NCBI GenBank assembly: GCA_031430645.1 | Contig: JANPBY010000002.1 | Coordinates: 1 to 32,637 of the forward strand | Direction: 5' to 3' | Length of the DNA stretch: 32,637 nucleotides | Source of the DNA: JANPBY01 sp031430645 | GTDB taxonomy: Bacteria > Actinomycetota > Actinomycetes > DATJPE01 | Shown here: in pieces, positions 1 to 7,279 of the stretch | Position numbering within the stretch: position 1 is the stretch's first letter | Layout: each line of letters opens with the position of its first letter | Position numbers and translations under genes: made by a program | Notes under the pieces: model-generated | The model's database searches: none | Told to the model about the DNA's origin: nothing | What the model saw: the letters and a program-made list of their open reading frames with translations, nothing else

Positions 1-119
1 TCGAAGGCAACCCCGCCGGCACCCTCACCTTCACCGACCGACACGGACAACTCATCGGGACCAGCACCCCGAAATCAGGTCCCGACAACAACACCCTCCC
101 CTGGGACGACGCCGCCTGA
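1..119 (+). CDS. C-terminal tail of a possible DUF222/HNH endonuclease-like protein (partial)
   Basis: A reading frame is open from the window edge (first full codon at base 3) to a TGA at 117-119. It encodes a 38-residue tail with the phrase GTLTFTDRHGQLIGTS followed by a short hydrophilic end, PWDDAA. Tails reading 'LTFTDRHGR' are common at the end of actinobacterial 13E12-repeat/DUF222 proteins with an HNH nuclease domain, which is the basis for the tentative name. No catalytic residues lie inside the window, so the function is an inference from tail similarity only. The next gene starts about 60 bases downstream on the same strand with its own promoter-like hexamer. Confidence 0.4.
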   Translation, partial: EGNPAGTLTFTDRHGQLIGTSTPKSGPDNNTLPWDDAA

Positions 120-167
120 GCCGTCGGGCGCATGTGCCCTGCATGGGCCTGGACGAAGACGTTCACG

Positions 168-173
168 TAAGTT
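168..173 (+). promoter_or_regulatory. Putative -10 hexamer of ybaK-like gene
   Basis: TAAGTT lies 8 nt upstream of the ATG at 182, with no Shine-Dalgarno between. It fits the TANNNT pattern seen before many genes here and suggests a leaderless or nearly leaderless mRNA. No clear -35 is visible. Confidence 0.4.
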
Positions 174-181
174 CGCCACCC

Positions 182-667
182 ATGAGCGAAGAGGCGATCC
201 TCGACCACCCAGCCGTGCGACGGGTCTGTGAAGCTCTTGCCGCGGCCGGAGTCACGTCGACTCCCGTGGTGCTCACCGACCCCGCGCCGACCGCTGCCAC
301 AGCCGCAGCCCAGGTCGGCTGTGACGTCGCGGCCATCGCAAACTCCCTGGTGTTTGCCGCAGACGGTGAGCCGCTGCTCGTGATGACCTCGGGCGGGCAC
401 CGAGTCGACACCAAGAAAGTTGCTGCGCTCGTGGGTGCCGAACACGTCGGCCGCGCCGACCCCCAGATGGTCAAGGACCGGACAGGGATGACCATCGGTG
501 GGATAGCGCCGGTTGGCCACCTCACGGCCGTACGTACTCTCGTCGACCTCGCGCTCGCCGACCATGAGGTCATCTGGGCGGCCGCCGGTCATCCACACAC
601 GGTCTTCCCCACAACCTTCGACGAGCTGGTTCGCATCACCGGCGGCACCCCTGCCGAGGTCGCGTGA
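182..667 (+). CDS. YbaK/EbsC-family aminoacyl-tRNA deacylase
   Basis: This 161-residue protein has the length and layout of the YbaK/EbsC (INS-like) family, which hydrolyses mischarged aminoacyl-tRNA in the cytoplasm. Seen in sequence: an N-terminal helix (HPAVRRVCEALAAAG), then a domain with the segments AAIANSLVF, LLVMTSGGHRVDTKKVAALVG and GMTIGGIAPVGH, typical of the family's substrate pocket. Start 182 is preferred over an upstream in-frame ATG at 134 because it begins just before the conserved part and has a -10-like hexamer 8 nt upstream. The stop overlaps the GTG of the following hydrolase (GTGA), so the two are likely co-translated. Which tRNA is edited cannot be told from sequence. 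Confidence 0.85.
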   Translation: MSEEAILDHPAVRRVCEALAAAGVTSTPVVLTDPAPTAATAAAQVGCDVAAIANSLVFAADGEPLLVMTSGGHRVDTKKVAALVGAEHVGRADPQMVKDRTGMTIGGIAPVGHLTAVRTLVDLALADHEVIWAAAGHPHTVFPTTFDELVRITGGTPAEVA

Positions 668-1440
668 GCGAGAAATCGTCGAGGCCGCGACTGGTCCTGG
701 TCCACGGGCTCGGCAGCGCATCCACCATCTGGCGGCCCGTCCTCCCGGCGCTGATGCGCGTCGCCGACGCGCTCGCGGTAGACCTCCCCGGTCACGGAAC
801 TGAGCCCTGGGACGGTCGCCCGCTCACCCCCGCCGAGCTCAGCGCCCACGTGGGCCGGGCCATGGACGACCGGGGCTGGGACCGGGCTCACCTGCTCGGA
901 CACTCTCTTGGCGGATGGACCGTTCTTGAAGCCGCCGCCGATGGCCGCGCCCTGTCGGTGACCGCGCTTGCCCCCGCAGGTCTGTGGCAAGACACCGGCC
1001 GATCCCTCAATCCCTTCGTCCGCATCAACAGGACCGCGGCTCGGTCACTCGCGCCCCTTGGGCCGTACGCCCTGCACCTGCGCGCGGTGCGGATGATGGC
1101 CATGGCTTCCGGCTCCGAGTCTCCCGGCGATGTGCCCTACGTCGATGCGGTGGCAGCCGCCCGCGCGATGGCAGACGCGAACGGCTACTGGGCGGCACTG
1201 GAGGGCACCCGCCAACAACAGTTCCTGCGTGCGAGCGCAGTGAACGTCTCCGTCACCGCCTTGTGGGGCGACAACGACCGGATCCTGCCGGCCGGTCGAG
1301 CCCAGGCCCGCGAGCTCCTGCCCGCCCACGCGCGCTGGATCACCCTCGAACGCTGCGGCCACACGCCGCAATGGGACGCTCCCAACACGGTGATCCGGCA
1401 CACGCTCAGCACCATCGAACAAGCGAGCGAGGGCACCTAG
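664..1440 (+). CDS. alpha/beta-fold hydrolase
   Basis: This 258-residue protein is a single-domain alpha/beta hydrolase. The oxyanion segment VHGLGS is near residue 13, the nucleophile elbow GHSLGG gives Ser81, the acid is probably Asp205 in LWGDNDRILP, and the catalytic His is His233 in CGHTPQWDAP. There is no signal peptide, so it should be cytoplasmic. The GTG start overlaps the stop of the tRNA deacylase by 4 nt, indicating an operon. Its TAG stop (1438-1440) forms the first three bases of the -10-like hexamer of the next gene. The substrate is unknown; proximity to carotenoid genes does not assign it to that pathway. Confidence 0.85.
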   Translation: MSEKSSRPRLVLVHGLGSASTIWRPVLPALMRVADALAVDLPGHGTEPWDGRPLTPAELSAHVGRAMDDRGWDRAHLLGHSLGGWTVLEAAADGRALSVTALAPAGLWQDTGRSLNPFVRINRTAARSLAPLGPYALHLRAVRMMAMASGSESPGDVPYVDAVAAARAMADANGYWAALEGTRQQQFLRASAVNVSVTALWGDNDRILPAGRAQARELLPAHARWITLERCGHTPQWDAPNTVIRHTLSTIEQASEGT

Positions 1441-1443
1441 TCT
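1438..1443 (+). promoter_or_regulatory. Putative -10 hexamer of crtA-like gene, overlapping a stop codon
   Basis: TAGTCT lies 6 nt upstream of the GTG at 1450. Its first three bases are the TAG stop of the hydrolase. No Shine-Dalgarno precedes the GTG, consistent with a leaderless mRNA. Confidence 0.45.
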
Positions 1444-1449
1444 GAGCAC

Positions 1450-2172
1450 GTGGACGAGGGCGAGACGGAGACACCGGCGCTGGTCACGGTTCATCTGTGG
1501 GGCGTCCCCGTACATGCTGTCCCGGCCGCCTTCCTTGCGATGGGACGTGACCGACGTCCATTGAGCAAGGTCCCCGGTCTTCGGTTCGCCAAGCTACTCG
1601 GCACCGGATCAGGTGAGAGTTTCACTCCCCACGATTCCGATCCAAGGCACTGGGGAATCCTGGCCACCTGGGACTCCCTCGCCGCAGCGGAAGCCTTCGA
1701 GGGCTCTTCGGTCATCCGTCGGTGGGACGCCCGCTCCGACGAACGAGTGCGCCTGGCGTTGCGTCCTCTCACCAGCAAGGGGCAGTGGGCCGGACGTACG
1801 CCCTTCGGTAACCCCACCCCCACCAAGCACGACGGACCTGTAGCCGCTCTCACCCGTGCGCGGATCAAGCCGCACCTGTGGCGCACCTTCTGGCGCAGCG
1901 TTCCTCCCGTGTCGGAGGCGCTGAACGCGAACCCGAATCTGCTGCTCAAGGTCGGCATCGGTGAAGCGCCCGTGGGGCTCCAGGGAACCTTCAGCGTCTG
2001 GGACTCGGCCACCGCACTCAGGGACTTCGCTCACCGACAACCCGAGCATCAAGCTGTCATCGCCAGGACCCGCGAGCTCGGCTGGTATTCCGAGGAGTTG
2101 TTTGCGCGGTTCGCGGTCTTGCAGGCCGAGGGGACCTACGCCGGGACCAGCATCTCGGTCCAGGCCACGTAG
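1450..2172 (+). CDS. crtA: CrtA-like (spheroidene monooxygenase family) carotenoid oxygenase
   Basis: This 240-residue protein resembles the spheroidene monooxygenase (CrtA) family, heme oxygenases that add a hydroxy or keto group at C-2 of an acyclic carotenoid end. Seen: the N-terminal LVTVHLWGVP strand, the block GLRFAKLLGTGSGESFTPHDSDPRHWGIL (given here only as a landmark near residues 38-67), WDS segments near residues 68 and 177, and a second half with GLQGTFSVWDS. The duplicated WDS blocks suggest a ferredoxin-like ABM fold. It is followed 11 nt later by a cruF-like gene, then a glycosyltransferase and a desaturase, which supports a role on the open end of a monocyclic carotenoid. Bacterial homologues outside purple bacteria are mostly uncharacterised, so the exact reaction is inferred. 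Confidence 0.7.
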   Translation: MDEGETETPALVTVHLWGVPVHAVPAAFLAMGRDRRPLSKVPGLRFAKLLGTGSGESFTPHDSDPRHWGILATWDSLAAAEAFEGSSVIRRWDARSDERVRLALRPLTSKGQWAGRTPFGNPTPTKHDGPVAALTRARIKPHLWRTFWRSVPPVSEALNANPNLLLKVGIGEAPVGLQGTFSVWDSATALRDFAHRQPEHQAVIARTRELGWYSEELFARFAVLQAEGTYAGTSISVQAT

Positions 2173-2175
2173 GCT
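2170..2175 (+). promoter_or_regulatory. Putative -10 hexamer of cruF-like gene, overlapping a stop codon
   Basis: TAGGCT lies 8 nt upstream of the GTG at 2184 and again starts with the TAG stop of the preceding gene. It may give cruF an internal start within the crtA operon; it could also be chance. Confidence 0.3.
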
Positions 2176-2183
2176 TCGGCGCC

Positions 2184-2981
2184 GTGAGCGTCCGCGTGTA
2201 CTCCGGACCGCACGCCGACCGGCGTCGCGGGCCGTCCAGCTTTCTGCGGGCGTTGCCCTGGGGACTCGCGCTGGCGACGATCGCAGCGCAGATCGCCTAC
2301 CCGCTCGTTGAGGGGGACAACCGGCGGACCCTGACCATCGTCACCGTCGCCTTGTTCTTCCTCGCCTCGGCCACGCACGCCCTGGTCTGGCGGGGGGCTG
2401 CGTGGACCTCGGGCTACCTGTTCGTCACTGTCGGTGGTGGTCTGCTCGTTGAGGCCATCGGCGTACGCACCGGCTGGCCCTTCGGCGACTACGAGTACGG
2501 CGACCTCGGTGGCACGGTCTTCGGGGTCCCCTGGGTCATCCCGCTTGCCTGGGCGATGATGGCCTACCCAGTGTTGCTCGCCGCGCGGAAACTATGCCGA
2601 GGCTCCATCTCGACCCCCCTCGTCGGTGCCCTCGGACTTGCTGCTTGGGATCTGTTCCTCGACCCGATGATGGTCGCCGAGGGCTACTGGAGGTTCACGG
2701 CGGCTGCGGTGACCACGCTCCCGAACATCGACTCGGTCCCGCTGTCCAATTTTGCCGGCTGGTACCTCGTGTCCTTCGCGATGATGCTGGCGCTCGACCG
2801 GCTTCCTCGGCGGGCCGCGCCGGAGGGTCAGCCGGCTTTGCTCTTCCTTTGGACGTACTTCTCCTCGGTGTTCGCGAGCTTGGTGTTTTTCGACCGCCCG
2901 TGGGTGGCGCTGTACGGAGGCATCGCCATGGGCGCAGTCGCCGTGCCGTACGCCTGGGTCCTGTGGGTCGGCCGGGATTGA
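2184..2981 (+). CDS. cruF: CruF-like carotenoid 1,2-hydratase (DUF422 family), membrane protein
   Basis: A 265-residue polytopic membrane protein of the 'carotenoid biosynthesis protein' (DUF422) family, which includes the carotenoid 1',2'-hydratase CruF of cyanobacteria and Deinococcus and the haloarchaeal bisanhydrobacterioruberin hydratase. About seven hydrophobic segments are visible. Landmarks are the GWPFGDYEYGDLGG segment near residue 97, WVIPLAWAMMAYPV, the acidic LAAWDLFLDPMMVAEGYWRF near residue 155 and NFAGWYLVSF near 190; the Asp/Glu residues in these blocks are conserved in the family. It should add water across the psi-end double bond of gamma-carotene or lycopene, creating the hydroxyl that the next gene's glycosyltransferase could use. 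The GTG start lies 11 nt after crtA; the downstream gene begins 31 nt after its stop. Confidence 0.8.
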   Translation: MSVRVYSGPHADRRRGPSSFLRALPWGLALATIAAQIAYPLVEGDNRRTLTIVTVALFFLASATHALVWRGAAWTSGYLFVTVGGGLLVEAIGVRTGWPFGDYEYGDLGGTVFGVPWVIPLAWAMMAYPVLLAARKLCRGSISTPLVGALGLAAWDLFLDPMMVAEGYWRFTAAAVTTLPNIDSVPLSNFAGWYLVSFAMMLALDRLPRRAAPEGQPALLFLWTYFSSVFASLVFFDRPWVALYGGIAMGAVAVPYAWVLWVGRD

Positions 2982-3012
2982 GTCGGCTCCACGAGGACCA
3001 GGGATCGATGCT

Positions 3013-4128
3013 GTGAAGGTCGCACGGCTCGTCTCCAGCACGGCCGCCGCCGGAGCGGTCCTGGCCACCCTGCACACGGCCTTCAACCTCCGACGAGTCA
3101 GGGTCCCACCACTGTCACCAGCCGAGGTGACCGAGCCCGTCTCGGTGCTCCTCCCGGTGCGTGACGAAGCCAGCCGCGTCGGCCCTTGTCTGCATGCACT
3201 GCTCGCCCAGAGCGGGCTGCGTGATCTCGAGATCCTCGTTCTCGATGACGGATCCACCGACGGTACGACTGACGTCGTCCGCAGCGTGGTCGGCGACGAC
3301 CCTCGGGTCCGGCTGATGACGGGCGAGTCGCTGCCCGCGCACTGGCTCGGCAAGCCCCACGCCTGCGCCCAGCTGGCCACAGCAGCCCGCGGTCAGGTCC
3401 TCGTCTTCGTCGACGCCGATGTCGTGCTCGAGCCACACGCTGTCGCGGCAACGGTTTCCCTCCTCCGCAGCGGCGGCTTCGACCTGGTCTGCCCGTACCC
3501 CCGACAGATCGCCAACAGCGCGGGCGAGCGGCTCGTGCAGCCGCTCCTCCAATGGTCGTGGCTGACCTTCCTTCCCCTGCGCCTCGCGGAATCCTCATCG
3601 CGCCCGTCCCTCGTGGCGGCCAACGGGCAGTTGCTCGCCTGCGATGCCGCGGCCTACGGGCAAGCGGGCGGGCATTCGGGCGTCCGCAACGACGTGCTGG
3701 AGGACGTCGCGTTGGCTCGTGCGTTCAAGAGCTCAGGCCTCCGGCCGATCATCGCCGACGGTACGACCGTTGCGGTGTGCCACATGTACGGCTCGTGGGA
3801 CGAGCTGCGCGAGGGCTATGCCAAATCCCTTTGGTCCGCCTTCGGCTCTCCCGCCGGCGCTGCAGCGGTCTGTTCCCTGCTCGGCCTTCTGTATCTCGTC
3901 CCGCCACTGGCCGCACTGGCTGGTCGCGGGTCGGTACGACGCGCCGGACTGCTCGGAACTGCTGCGGGGGTTGCGGGACGGGTCCTGGTCGCTCGCCAGG
4001 TCGGCGGCCGGATCTGGCCTGACACGTTGGCCCACCCTCTATCCGTCGCGGCCTTCATCGGCCTTACTACGGACTCGATCTCGCGTCGACGGCGTGGATC
4101 CCTGACCTGGAAGGGGCGGGCGCTGTGA
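3013..4128 (+). CDS. Family 2 glycosyltransferase, likely carotenoid glycosyltransferase (CruG-like)
   Basis: A 371-residue GT2-type membrane glycosyltransferase. The GT-A core runs from about residue 40 to 270: VSVLLPVRDEA, LEILVLDDGSTDGT, then FVDADVVLEP (DxD-type metal site near residue 138) and the acceptor/catalytic region NDVLEDVALARAFK (ED near residue 240). A short hydrophobic N terminus and about two or three C-terminal membrane segments anchor it. It resembles CruG/CrtQ-type enzymes that glycosylate carotenoid hydroxyls. It lies directly between a cruF-like hydratase and a crtD-like desaturase, and its stop overlaps the desaturase GTG (GTGA at 4125-4128), so translation is coupled. 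The sugar donor cannot be read from sequence. Confidence 0.75.
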   Translation: MKVARLVSSTAAAGAVLATLHTAFNLRRVRVPPLSPAEVTEPVSVLLPVRDEASRVGPCLHALLAQSGLRDLEILVLDDGSTDGTTDVVRSVVGDDPRVRLMTGESLPAHWLGKPHACAQLATAARGQVLVFVDADVVLEPHAVAATVSLLRSGGFDLVCPYPRQIANSAGERLVQPLLQWSWLTFLPLRLAESSSRPSLVAANGQLLACDAAAYGQAGGHSGVRNDVLEDVALARAFKSSGLRPIIADGTTVAVCHMYGSWDELREGYAKSLWSAFGSPAGAAAVCSLLGLLYLVPPLAALAGRGSVRRAGLLGTAAGVAGRVLVARQVGGRIWPDTLAHPLSVAAFIGLTTDSISRRRRGSLTWKGRAL

Positions 4129-5627
4129 GCCGGGTCGTGGTCGTTGGCGCCGGCATGGCTGGGCTCGCCTGCGCGGCCCGCCTCGCCGTGAAAGGCCACG
4201 AGGTCACTGTTCTGGAACAAGCCCCGACGTGGGGCGGCAAGCTCGGCTGGTACTCCCGCGACGGCTTCTCCTTCGACACCGGGCCCTCGCTGCTCACGCT
4301 GCCAGCCGTCTACCGTGACACCTTCCTCAAGACCGGCGCCTCGCTCGAGTCGTGTGTCGACTTGGAGCCGGTCGACCCGGTGTGCCACTACCGCTTCGCC
4401 GATGGCACCGAGGTCGATGTCCCTGACTGCGACCGACGCGGCGTCGGTCGCGCCTTCGACGAAGCTTTCGGAGCAGGAGCCGGCGACGACTGGTTGCGCT
4501 TCCTGGCCCACGCCGGGCGGATCTGGCAGGCGACCCGCGGGCCGTTTCTGACCTCGACCTTGGACGGGCCGCTCGACCTGCTTCGGCAGTCCGGTCGGGT
4601 TCGCGACCTTCGCACTATCGCGCCCTGGCGCAGCCTCGATGCCATGGGGCGTCGCCACCTTCGCGACCCTCGCCTCCGACAGTTTCTGTGGCGCTACGCG
4701 ACCTATACCGGCTCCGACCCACGCAAGGCCCCGGCCGCGCTGGCGGTGGTGCCCTACGTGGAGCAGGCCTTCGGTGCTTACTACGTGAGTGGCGGCCTGC
4801 GCCGCCTCGGGGAGGCGCTCTACGAACGTTGCCTCGAACGAGGAGTCAGGTTCCGGTTCGACACCGATGTCGCCGAAGTAGTCGTCAAGGGTGGCCGGGC
4901 TGTTGGCGTACGGCTCGCGGACGAAGAACTCGTGCCCGCTGATCATGTGGTCTGCAACGCCGATGCCGCCGAGGTGTATGGCCGGCTGGTCCCGGGCAAA
5001 TCGGGTGACCCTGGACGCGCTCGGCTGCGCAAGGCCACCCCGTCGCTAGCCGGTTTCGTGCTGCTGCTCGCCCTCGATGGACGCACCCCTGATCTGCGTC
5101 ACCACACGGTGTTGTTCCCCAAGGACTACGCGGCTGAGTTCGACTCGATCTTCGGCCGTCACCCGCAGCCTGTCGACGATCCCACCGTCTACATCGCCGC
5201 ACCCGACGACCCGGCCCTGCGCCCCGACGACAACACCGAGTCCTGGTTCGTCCTCATCAACGCGCCGAGGCACGACCCGGACTCAGCAAAACGTGGTCGT
5301 GGGGTCGACTGGCGGGAACCCGGCCTCGCGGAGTCCTACGCGGACCGAGTTCTCGAGGTGATGGCCGCTCGAGGACTTGACGTTCGCGACCGGATCCGAT
5401 GGCGTGAGATCCGTACCCCGGCCGATCTCGAGCATGACACCCGGGCACCCGGCGGCTCGATCTACGGAACGTCATCCAATGGCGCGCGGTCAGCATTCCT
5501 GCGAGCAGCTAACAGGTCTCCCGTGCCGGGCCTCTATCTCGCGAGCGGCTCCTCCCATCCGGGAGGCGGCCTGCCGCTCGTCGGACTGTCGGCCGAGCTG
5601 GTCGCCGACCTGATCGGCCGCGCCTGA
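4125..5627 (+). CDS. Carotenoid desaturase, CrtD-like (phytoene desaturase superfamily)
   Basis: This 500-residue flavoprotein begins with a Rossmann dinucleotide site (VVVVGAGMAGLACAARLA, then the Glu of VLEQAPTWGGK) and ends with the family's FAD motif, ASGSSHPGGGLPLVGLSAEL. FDTGPSLLTLP near residue 50 is typical of CrtI/CrtD enzymes. The HPGGG C-terminal form and its place behind a hydratase and glycosyltransferase favour a CrtD-type 3,4-desaturase acting on the hydroxylated open end, while the separate gene at 13888 fits the CrtI role. An oxygenase-type CrtI paralogue is an alternative. Translation is coupled to the glycosyltransferase by a 4-nt overlap; the gene ends the plus-strand module that starts at 1450. 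Confidence 0.75.
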   Translation: MSRVVVVGAGMAGLACAARLAVKGHEVTVLEQAPTWGGKLGWYSRDGFSFDTGPSLLTLPAVYRDTFLKTGASLESCVDLEPVDPVCHYRFADGTEVDVPDCDRRGVGRAFDEAFGAGAGDDWLRFLAHAGRIWQATRGPFLTSTLDGPLDLLRQSGRVRDLRTIAPWRSLDAMGRRHLRDPRLRQFLWRYATYTGSDPRKAPAALAVVPYVEQAFGAYYVSGGLRRLGEALYERCLERGVRFRFDTDVAEVVVKGGRAVGVRLADEELVPADHVVCNADAAEVYGRLVPGKSGDPGRARLRKATPSLAGFVLLLALDGRTPDLRHHTVLFPKDYAAEFDSIFGRHPQPVDDPTVYIAAPDDPALRPDDNTESWFVLINAPRHDPDSAKRGRGVDWREPGLAESYADRVLEVMAARGLDVRDRIRWREIRTPADLEHDTRAPGGSIYGTSSNGARSAFLRAANRSPVPGLYLASGSSHPGGGLPLVGLSAELVADLIGRA

Positions 5628-5664
5628 CCGGCAATACCTGAGCCCGGCCGGTAGCTAGGGCCCT

Positions 5665-5670
5665 TACGCT
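5665..5670 (+). promoter_or_regulatory. Putative -10 hexamer, leaderless hypothetical gene
   Basis: TACGCT sits 6 nt upstream of the ATG at 5677 with no separate Shine-Dalgarno at normal distance, implying a transcript starting at or next to the start codon. Confidence 0.45.
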
Positions 5671-5676
5671 GAGGTC

Positions 5677-6117
5677 ATGTCCGAGCATTTCCTCGAGATC
5701 GCGCGCCGACCCGATGGCAGTTTCTGGGCCAGTGCTGACCAAAACGAGCCGTCGGTCGAGGTCTTGAGCTGGGACGACATTCGGCACCTGCGCGGCAAGA
5801 ACCACCTCGTCGATCACTGGATCGAGGGTGACCGCCAGTTGTTCATCGACCAGTACGGGCACCCCTTCGACGACTGGTGGAATGAACTTTCGGCCGCCTG
5901 CGCACAGGCCCTGATGGCCAACCCCGGCGGATCGGTCCCCGCTGAGCACCATGACGAGGTCAAACGCGCGCTGCGCCACCAACCCCGGCAGGCCGGCCTA
6001 GGTCTGGACGGGTCAGCCCTGACCGCCGAACTGCGCGCCTTTGTCGCGGGGAGAGCCGAGAAGGCGGCCTCGCTGACGCCGGCCCCAACTCAGCCTCCTC
6101 AAGCCGAAGCCGACTAG
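5677..6117 (+). CDS. Hypothetical protein, 146 aa
   Basis: I do not recognise this family. The protein is acidic and soluble with no signal peptide or membrane segment. The first 70 residues are rich in aromatic and charged residues (DGSFWASADQ, SWDDIRHLRGKNHLVDHWIEGDRQ, DDWWNEL), suggesting a compact domain; the C terminus is Ala/Pro-rich and probably disordered. The ATG is supported by the -10-like TACGCT 6 nt upstream. It follows the crtD-like gene by 49 nt but appears to have its own promoter. Its stop overlaps the stop of the convergent minus-strand gene by 4 bases (6114-6117). Confidence 0.7.
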   Translation: MSEHFLEIARRPDGSFWASADQNEPSVEVLSWDDIRHLRGKNHLVDHWIEGDRQLFIDQYGHPFDDWWNELSAACAQALMANPGGSVPAEHHDEVKRALRHQPRQAGLGLDGSALTAELRAFVAGRAEKAASLTPAPTQPPQAEAD

Positions 6118-7235
6118 GCCCACCGCACCTCCAGGGGTCGATCGACAAAGCGCCCGTATGGGACGAGCGCAGCCTCAACTGCCCGCATGTCCCTGACCGC
6201 AATCGGGGAGAGCGGCAGCACCTCGACGACAGTCTTGGCCTTCCCCTTCGTCCGCTTCCAGGTAGCCACCACGCGTCCGTTGCGCACGATGGTCCACTGG
6301 AAGACTCCATTGCCCCCAGGGATGATTGCCTGCTTGTGCTCCTCGGCGAGCATCAGAGACCGGTCCTTGAATCCGAGGAGGTACTCGTCGAAGCCAGGCA
6401 GCGCCCACACTTCGTCGGTAACCTCCGCCTGCTCGGCACCGATATCGGCCAACAGCATCGGCGGAGCAATCATCTCCTGACCGTCCACGGTCACCGTGGC
6501 CAAGAGATCCCCGGCCTCAGCGATCCCCGTCTTGGCGTCGGCCATCGTGAGCCCGGTCCACCCGGCAAAGTCCTTCCGGGTCGTCGGACCGTGGCTTCGG
6601 AAGTACCGCAAGGCCATGATTGCGAGCGCCTCGTCCCGCTCGGGCAGGTGAGGATCCGGGACCCATTCCTCGAGCAGCACGAAGGTCTGTTCACCTTCGA
6701 CATTCGGCGCGATACAGGTGACACCGCGCTGGCTGGAGTACCACAGCAAGTGATAGGCCAACTGGCCAGCAGTGGGGATGCCTGCGGCCTCCAAGGTTGC
6801 GACACATTCCGCCCGGGTCAGGCGACCTCCACCTGCCAAGGCGCTCCCCAAGACCTCGACCGCACGGTCCGCGACGATTTCATCAAGCCCGAGGAACTCG
6901 CGGCGTCGGGCCGCGCCGGCGAGTGCGCGCACGCCCATCAGGTCCAACATCCAGCGCGCATCCCGGGACGGGACGAAGTGCACCGTGCCGCGCATCGGCC
7001 ACGTGCGCAACGCTTCCCGGCGCTCCAGCGCGGCTTCTACGCCGACCTGAGCGAGTTCCGGCAACCGCACCCCGAAAGACCAAAGTCCACTGCCGAGATC
7101 CTGGGCCTGCATCGCACCGAACCAAGAAACCGCTCCCGCGACGTCCTGTGGCTGGCTACCGCCGGTCGGGTTCCGCTCCGACAACAACAGGCTGCGTATC
7201 CGAAGGGCGAGCGCTTCAGCCGAAGAAATCTCCAT
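6114..7235 (-). CDS. Winged-helix DNA-binding protein of the AlkZ/YcaQ (HTH_42) family
   Basis: This 373-residue protein belongs to the HTH_42 winged-helix family that includes the DNA glycosylases AlkZ and YcaQ. The family's catalytic Q-x-Q/D motif is visible as QAQD at residues 43-46, followed by RTWPMRGTVHFV near residue 77, LPERDEALAIMALRYFRSHGPTT near 200 and the C-terminal GFDEYLLGFKDRS block. AlkZ/YcaQ unhook bulky or crosslinked bases, but many family members are untested, so repair activity is inferred. The ATG at 7235 is chosen because GGAGG stands at good distance upstream; a longer frame exists but lacks a comparable signal. It diverges from the repeat protein gene, and the -10-like hexamers of the pair overlap at 7268-7274. 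Confidence 0.8.
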   Translation of the reverse strand: MEISSAEALALRIRSLLLSERNPTGGSQPQDVAGAVSWFGAMQAQDLGSGLWSFGVRLPELAQVGVEAALERREALRTWPMRGTVHFVPSRDARWMLDLMGVRALAGAARRREFLGLDEIVADRAVEVLGSALAGGGRLTRAECVATLEAAGIPTAGQLAYHLLWYSSQRGVTCIAPNVEGEQTFVLLEEWVPDPHLPERDEALAIMALRYFRSHGPTTRKDFAGWTGLTMADAKTGIAEAGDLLATVTVDGQEMIAPPMLLADIGAEQAEVTDEVWALPGFDEYLLGFKDRSLMLAEEHKQAIIPGGNGVFQWTIVRNGRVVATWKRTKGKAKTVVEVLPLSPIAVRDMRAVEAALVPYGRFVDRPLEVRWA

Positions 7236-7267
7236 CGCCTTCCTCCTCTCCGTTGAAGCCAGGCCGT

Positions 7268-7274
7268 CATAATG
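7268..7274. promoter_or_regulatory. Overlapping divergent -10 elements (AlkZ-like / repeat protein)
   Basis: CATAAT (7268-7273, plus) lies 6 nt upstream of the GTG at 7280; on the minus strand CATTAT (7274-7269) lies about 33 nt upstream of the ATG at 7235, which has a GGAGG leader. The two hexamers overlap almost completely. Confidence 0.4.
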
Positions 7275-7279
7275 CCGGA

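Noticed and set aside
3816..4946. Long minus-strand open frame opposite the glycosyltransferase and crtD-like genes
   Set aside because: Shadow frame; composition follows the codon bias of the genuine plus-strand genes.
6336..7256. Plus-strand open frame opposite the AlkZ-like gene
   Set aside because: The minus-strand gene has the QAQD motif and a strong Shine-Dalgarno; the opposite frame has neither.
6797..7279. Upstream extension of the xDL-repeat protein frame
   Set aside because: The extension overlaps the AlkZ-like gene and its promoter, is Arg/Pro/Ser-rich, and the GTG at 7280 has a -10-like hexamer.
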